Shown one piece after another: positions 60,291 to 64,000 of a stretch of 64,000 nucleotides of DNA (positions within the stretch are counted from its first letter, which is position 1; each line of letters starts with the position of its first letter). This stretch comes from Apostichopus japonicus (taxonomy: Eukaryota; Echinodermata; Holothuroidea; Aspidochirotida; Stichopodidae). Location of the stretch: contig NC_092561.1 in the NCBI RefSeq assembly GCF_037975245.1, forward strand, positions 5,940,001 through 6,004,000, in the 5' to 3' direction. Both the position numbers and the translations under genes were made by a program. Under the pieces are notes generated by a model that was not told where the DNA came from, did not search any database, and saw only the letters and a list, made by a program, of their open reading frames with translations.

Positions 60291-61240
60291 TAACGAAAAT
60301 ACACGTTTACTCCAAAAGAAAATATGATTAGAGAAAATCAGAGAAATAAGATATGACTCATAGTTGACATATTAGGAATAAAGTTTTAGAAAATATATTG
60401 GAATTTTCGGTCCCCCTGGAACCTTCGTCAGCAATACTTGGCAGTAGAATTGAAAGTACAAAATGTAACACAATGAAAGTCTGACGCTAGAGAAGTGTAA
60501 GTTGCATAGATGAAATTAGAACGAAATATACCATGACTATACAGGCAGCGGATTAAGGAGCAAACAATGGATTACATATGTTTGTAGAACTAATAGTTGT
60601 TAAGGGGTTCCAAGTCTTTGTGGAGGCCGGTGATGTGAGACTTAATACGAAAGATCCACTCGATTTCTTTACGGTTACGTTCAGTAGCGGATATGAGGTT
60701 CGAGGCAATCAAAATACATTTTAGGTTTTTGAGGGAATGACTATGAAGATTGAAATGTTCGGAAACGGGGAATCCTGCAAAATTATCACGAATAGATTTG
60801 TTGTGATTATTAAAACGTAAGCGGAACCGGGAGCCTGTTTCACCTACATAATTGCCCTATTTGCAAAGTACACAGTAGAAAAATGTAAATATTAATAATA
60901 GAATCACAAGAGAGGGAATGGGGTCTTAGACTATAGTCAACATTGGGAATTTTTACCTCGATACCTGGGGTAATATGGGGGCATATTTGGCGTCGAGGTT
61001 TACCGCAACGGAAATTGCCTGCGCGGGTGGAAACTGAGTGAGGAAGTCTGGAGGAAGTGAATACAAATCTAGCAAAATGCTAACGAAATGCTAGCATGGG
61101 GGGGGGGGGGGCCTTAAACGATCCTCCGACAGACTGATCGTCTTGGTAAACAGCAAATTCCTGTTTGATAGAGCTTATAAAGGATTTGATGAGGGGGTTG
61201 TAATTGGTAACAAACGGAATGCCTGTGTTAGGAGATTTAG
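60290..61240 (-). mobile_element. Penelope-like element fragment B, endonuclease region broken
   Basis: Duplicate of fragment A. Relative to A, the endonuclease region has a one-base length change in the stretch encoding IYIFYC (about 60880-60892). The codon after LCK is TAG in place of GAG (near 60860), so the endonuclease is interrupted right at its active-site segment. The TAA that ends the frame in A is kept at 60572-60574. A run of G at about 61099-61110 replaces part of the sequence before the cysteine motif. Confidence 0.75.
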
Positions 61241-61339
61241 ACTTGTATTTTCATAAGTCCTCACGGCTCAACTTGTCGGCCTTGGATATAATAATATACT
61301 AGTCTTTCAGGCAGTCTTGTGTTGCGCTCTAAAAGGAAG

Positions 61340-61400
61340 AACAATATATTTCATTATCACTATCACCATCACCATCACCACCACCACCACCGCCATCATC
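61340..61400. repeat. ATCACC/CACCAC microsatellite, expanded
   Basis: Counterpart of 55938-55975 with more CAC units. Confidence 0.85.
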
Positions 61401-61675
61401 ATAATGATGATCACACTGTTTATTTGTTATTGATGAGGTAAGCGTTGCTTAATCGGATTTAAATTTCCGCCCTCCAAATCATTCTTCTGATCAATATGTT
61501 GCTAACAGTAACAAGTCAAATATAAAAAATTGTAACGATATTATTTACTTTAATAGTTAAATGTCGAAGAAAGTTAACATAGTAAAAAATTCGTTAATGG
61601 TAATAGTAATGTCTAACCTACGAAGGTTGATTTTACAAATAATTTCACATTTACTTTTTATTATCTTTATTTTTT

Positions 61676-61681
61676 TATTTA
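61676..61681 (-). terminator. AATAAA polyadenylation signal of gene copy 3
   Basis: The minus strand has AATAAA about 70 nt after the stop, with a second at 61667-61672, as in copy 2. Confidence 0.6.
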
Positions 61682-61748
61682 ACGACATAAAAAATCCACG
61701 AAAGAAATCATTAAAAGTGATGAAAAAGTCAGCAATGTTGTTATCAGA

Positions 61749-62479
61749 CTAGGTTGTCAAACAAGGGTATTTAATACCAACATCATGGTCTCGATCGATA
61801 CTCTCAGTTTCAAAACTTTCAGATGGGATCGTTGCAAACAATCTAGAAAAAGTATCATGAAAAACACCATTCATTGATATGATTTCCATCTTAGACGGAC
61901 ATCTAACGGAACTTCTCACGGTTTTGTGAATACAAACATCACCGTCAAATCGTTGAATTTGGCAAAGATTTTCTTGAATGATCTTACAGTACCCTGTATC
62001 CCAATCCAGGAGTGAACCACAACCCCAATCGAATCTTTCAGGGTAACTGGTAGCTGTAAAATTTGCACCTGTGACTGCATCAAAGTCTGCATCGAGTTCC
62101 TTGTCTGTCTCACAGGTTACGTTAGGTGATACACGCATAGTCATGGTGTCCTCTCGGATGCTTATAGTGACCCTATCGTCGTCTTCTTGGAAGGTCGCAC
62201 CTGTTAAGCGTAACTTATCGTTAGTCCTCGACGGTGACGGTAACCGGTTTCTTGCGTCCGTTACTTCTGCAAGAACGAGCAATCCAGGCTGCCCATTACT
62301 TTGGTAAGGGATAGCAACAAGCAAATTACGGTAGGTTGTTTGCAACTGGCTTCTTAGATCACATGGCAGATAGTCCAAATCCATGTCTTCAAAAGTTCCG
62401 TAATTTACATATACTTCACCGTAAAGGGACTCATCGTATTGAGCAGATTTTAATGATTGTGCAAGAGACAGATCGACAT
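61749..62479 (-). CDS. Cysteine-rich secreted protein, tandem copy 3, exon 2
   Basis: A 731-nt terminal exon. Reading starts at the conserved acceptor (62480), with VDLSLAQSLKSAQYDESLYG before the internal Met at 62384, so that Met is not the start. It is intact in frame. The cysteine at about residue 165 in copies 1 and 2 (ICLTG/LCLTG) is Arg here (LRLTG), which leaves nine cysteines. The NVT and NFT sequons are present. The last 50 residues from CPSKMEIISMNG differ from copy 1 by a single residue. Confidence 0.8.
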
Positions 62480-62834
62480 CTGTAAGTTAAAAAGAAAATA
62501 GTAAAATAAAAATATCAAACATCGAGAACCAAATCGGTTTCGGGTGACAATAATTATCACCGTGACACTATCTCCTCAACCCCCCCCCCCCCCAGGAATC
62601 CCCCTTACACTGGGAGAAAACAATCAAAACAACGAAATTGAGAACATATATATACAGCGATAATTTCTTTGGCAACCAAACAAGGGCTGGGCAACTAGGC
62701 CTACATTAGTTTTATCGAGCTTAAGGCTAATTTATGTGTACACACAAATTCCATTGCCAACAAACTATCTTAATAATTCACCATATGAATTTCTGTTATT
62801 CAATGTTTTAATACATTATCGAAAGTTAGCTCAC
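62480..62834 (-). other. Intron of gene copy 3
   Basis: A 355-bp phase 1 intron with donor GTGAGC and acceptor TTACAG. A C tract lies at 62580-62594, and the conserved palindrome is at 62543-62561. Confidence 0.75.
62543..62561. promoter_or_regulatory. Conserved intronic palindrome, copy 3
   Basis: GGTGACAATAATTATCACC, identical to copy 1 and again followed by GTGACAC. Confidence 0.45.
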
Positions 62835-63057
62835 GTTTTCCACATTGCTGGTCGTCTTCAGTTCGTTTGTTAATCACTGCTTGAAGAGAATCACGTGGAC
62901 CAAGAAATCGCCCGGAAGTTCCCTTTATACGAAACCGTCTGAGATTTGGTAACAATGTCGATGAGGTAGGCACAACTTCTACATACAACAGAGTTAATGC
63001 CAACATTCTTGTCAACATAACGAAGCTCCCTACCGACTTTCGAGTAATTGCCATCAT
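62835..63057 (-). CDS. Cysteine-rich secreted protein, tandem copy 3, exon 1
   Basis: A 223-nt coding part from the double ATG to the AAAC|GTGAG donor. An in-frame TAA lies directly before the first ATG, which confirms the start. Signal-peptide core is LTRMLALTLLYVEVV. The following stretch FRIKGTSGRFLGPRDSLQAV and the Lys-Arg pair are kept. The full protein is 317 residues. Confidence 0.78.
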
Positions 63058-63143
63058 TTACAAAACTAAGATTCAAAACAAAAAGTTTTGTCAGTCATTT
63101 AGCGTCGTAAAGCAGCCTTAACTATGCTACTCTGTTAAAGGGT

Positions 63144-63149
63144 TATATA
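63144..63149 (-). promoter_or_regulatory. TATA box of gene copy 3
   Basis: The minus strand reads GTATATAACCC at the same distance from the ATG as in copies 1 and 2, the closest of the three to the TATAWAA consensus. Confidence 0.6.
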
Positions 63150-63232
63150 CGGCCGTCTAATTCCAGCTTACGAATCAACTTTGAAGTACGTTACTGAAAG
63201 ACAAACAGTTTTCGCGTAACAGGAGCGCTTAT

Positions 63233-63264
63233 ACACTGATATGCAGGCCTACATGTATCAGTGT
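63233..63264. promoter_or_regulatory. Conserved upstream palindrome, copy 3
   Basis: ACACTGATA and TATCAGTGT arms as in copy 1, with centre TGCAGGCCTACATG. It lies about 38 bp closer to the ATG because the stretch between it and the TATA box is partly deleted. Confidence 0.45.
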
Positions 63265-64000
63265 ATAAGGAATTGTCTTTCTTCAATTGGCTATTGCTGC
63301 TCGATTGTCGTGAAATTTATCATGAATAATTATCTTTTAATATCATATCTTGTATGCCCGCATATACGTTTTATGCATTGAATTTCCGTTCGTAGTAGAG
63401 TTATTTGTCCAAAAACCTTGCTAACCTCAAGTAATTAGGTGTAGTTTTCAAATTAGAATGAGTTCAATGACTTGCGTTTTGCCAAGCAAACTCGATTAAC
63501 AAAATCTATTAGGATTTATTATGCTTTTACAATTATTAAGTTGCGCTCGAGAAAGTATCATTGTAAAAAGATAAAACATAAGTAACTTAAATTATTCCTG
63601 TTCAGCTAATTAATACACCAGGAAATTAACCATCCACTGCATGTTGACAAGCATATACAATTACAAAGCTTAATACGAATACAAAAAGACGTAGGTCAGA
63701 GTAAAGCACAAATAAGTTTTGACAAATACCATGAAAGGCCATTTTTATTTAACTTTCAGACACATTCTATGCATGACATATCCAAAACGTTTAGCCAACA
63801 AGGTATTAATAAAGGTATCTAACATATATCCTAGGAGAAAGAATGAAAGTTTCAGTTGATGAATATTACTTTGTATTTTTCATTCATCAATAGACTTAGC
63901 CATATATCATCAATCATGGTTGAAAATCTTAATCCGGGCTGTTCTCGCTCTGGCTCGACCAGTTTTAGTATTAACTTTTATTTTTTGCAGAGATGCCGAT

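Larger units (their letters stand above)
56101..61520 (-). repeat. Tandem segmental duplication, unit 2
   Basis: Contains gene copy 2, its upstream region and Penelope-like fragment B. The stop-to-stop distance to copy 3 is 5421 bp. It carries about 375 bp (roughly 59680-60060) that unit 1 lacks, which accounts for the period difference. Confidence 0.9.
61521..64000 (-). repeat. Tandem segmental duplication, unit 3 (cut by window end)
   Basis: Contains gene copy 3 and its upstream region. Similarity to units 1 and 2 continues to about 63978, where CCAGTTTTAGTATTAACTT is followed by new sequence (TTATTTTTTGCAGAGATG) in place of AGTCAAAG. The unit may end or be interrupted there. Confidence 0.85.

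Noticed and set aside
1-64000. CRISPR arrays, operons, bacterial-type regulatory sites
   Set aside because: No regular short repeats with unique spacers and no prokaryotic gene arrangement. The window is eukaryotic.

Overview
This is a eukaryotic, animal-type window: AT-rich, gene-poor, with short exons bounded by GT/AG splice sites, long introns and many mobile-element remnants. No bacterial gene organisation is present. The mix of a Ras-like (RASL12/RERG-type) gene, Penelope-like elements with a GIY-YIG endonuclease, hAT-type miniature elements, a tRNA-derived SINE and many poly-C/poly-G tracts fits a marine invertebrate. An echinoderm-like deuterostome is my best guess, but the species cannot be fixed from the sequence alone.

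Region 1-26.4 kb holds no gene I can recognise. It contains a 320-bp foldback palindrome (about 1.8-2.1 kb), a small terminal-inverted-repeat family (6.5-6.9 and 9.0-9.5 kb), a duplicated anonymous repeat (11.9 and 16.9 kb), one orphan exon candidate on the minus strand (18.1 kb), a hAT-like miniature element (18.75 kb) and a non-LTR retrotransposon 3' fragment (21.85-22.35 kb).

Region 26.4-43.0 kb carries three plus-strand exons of a Ras-superfamily GTPase most like RASL12: switch I at 26431-26487, the G3 box at 40969-41045 and the G4/G5 boxes plus C-terminus at 42433-42870. An AATAAA follows at 43035. The P-loop exon was not found. The 14.5-kb intron between the first two exons holds a SINE, a 407-bp miniature transposon, a hAT element inserted in a LINE tail with a perfect 8-bp target duplication, a second hAT-like element with its own 8-bp duplication, tandem repeats and a weak membrane-protein-like ORF.

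Region 47.6-49.7 kb holds a two-exon plus-strand gene for a 157-residue secreted protein of unknown family: a signal-peptide exon, then an exon with four N-glycosylation sequons and a probable C-terminal coiled coil.

Region 51.1-64.0 kb is the most interesting part. Three head-to-tail minus-strand copies of the same two-exon gene each predict a 317-residue secreted, cysteine-rich protein that I do not recognise. Each has a 223-nt signal-peptide exon, an intron with the same GTGAG donor and a 731-nt terminal exon. TATA boxes and an upstream palindrome are shared. Between copies lie related Penelope-like element fragments, so the duplicated unit is about 5.0-5.4 kb and includes mobile DNA. The array runs off the right edge of the window, so more copies may follow.
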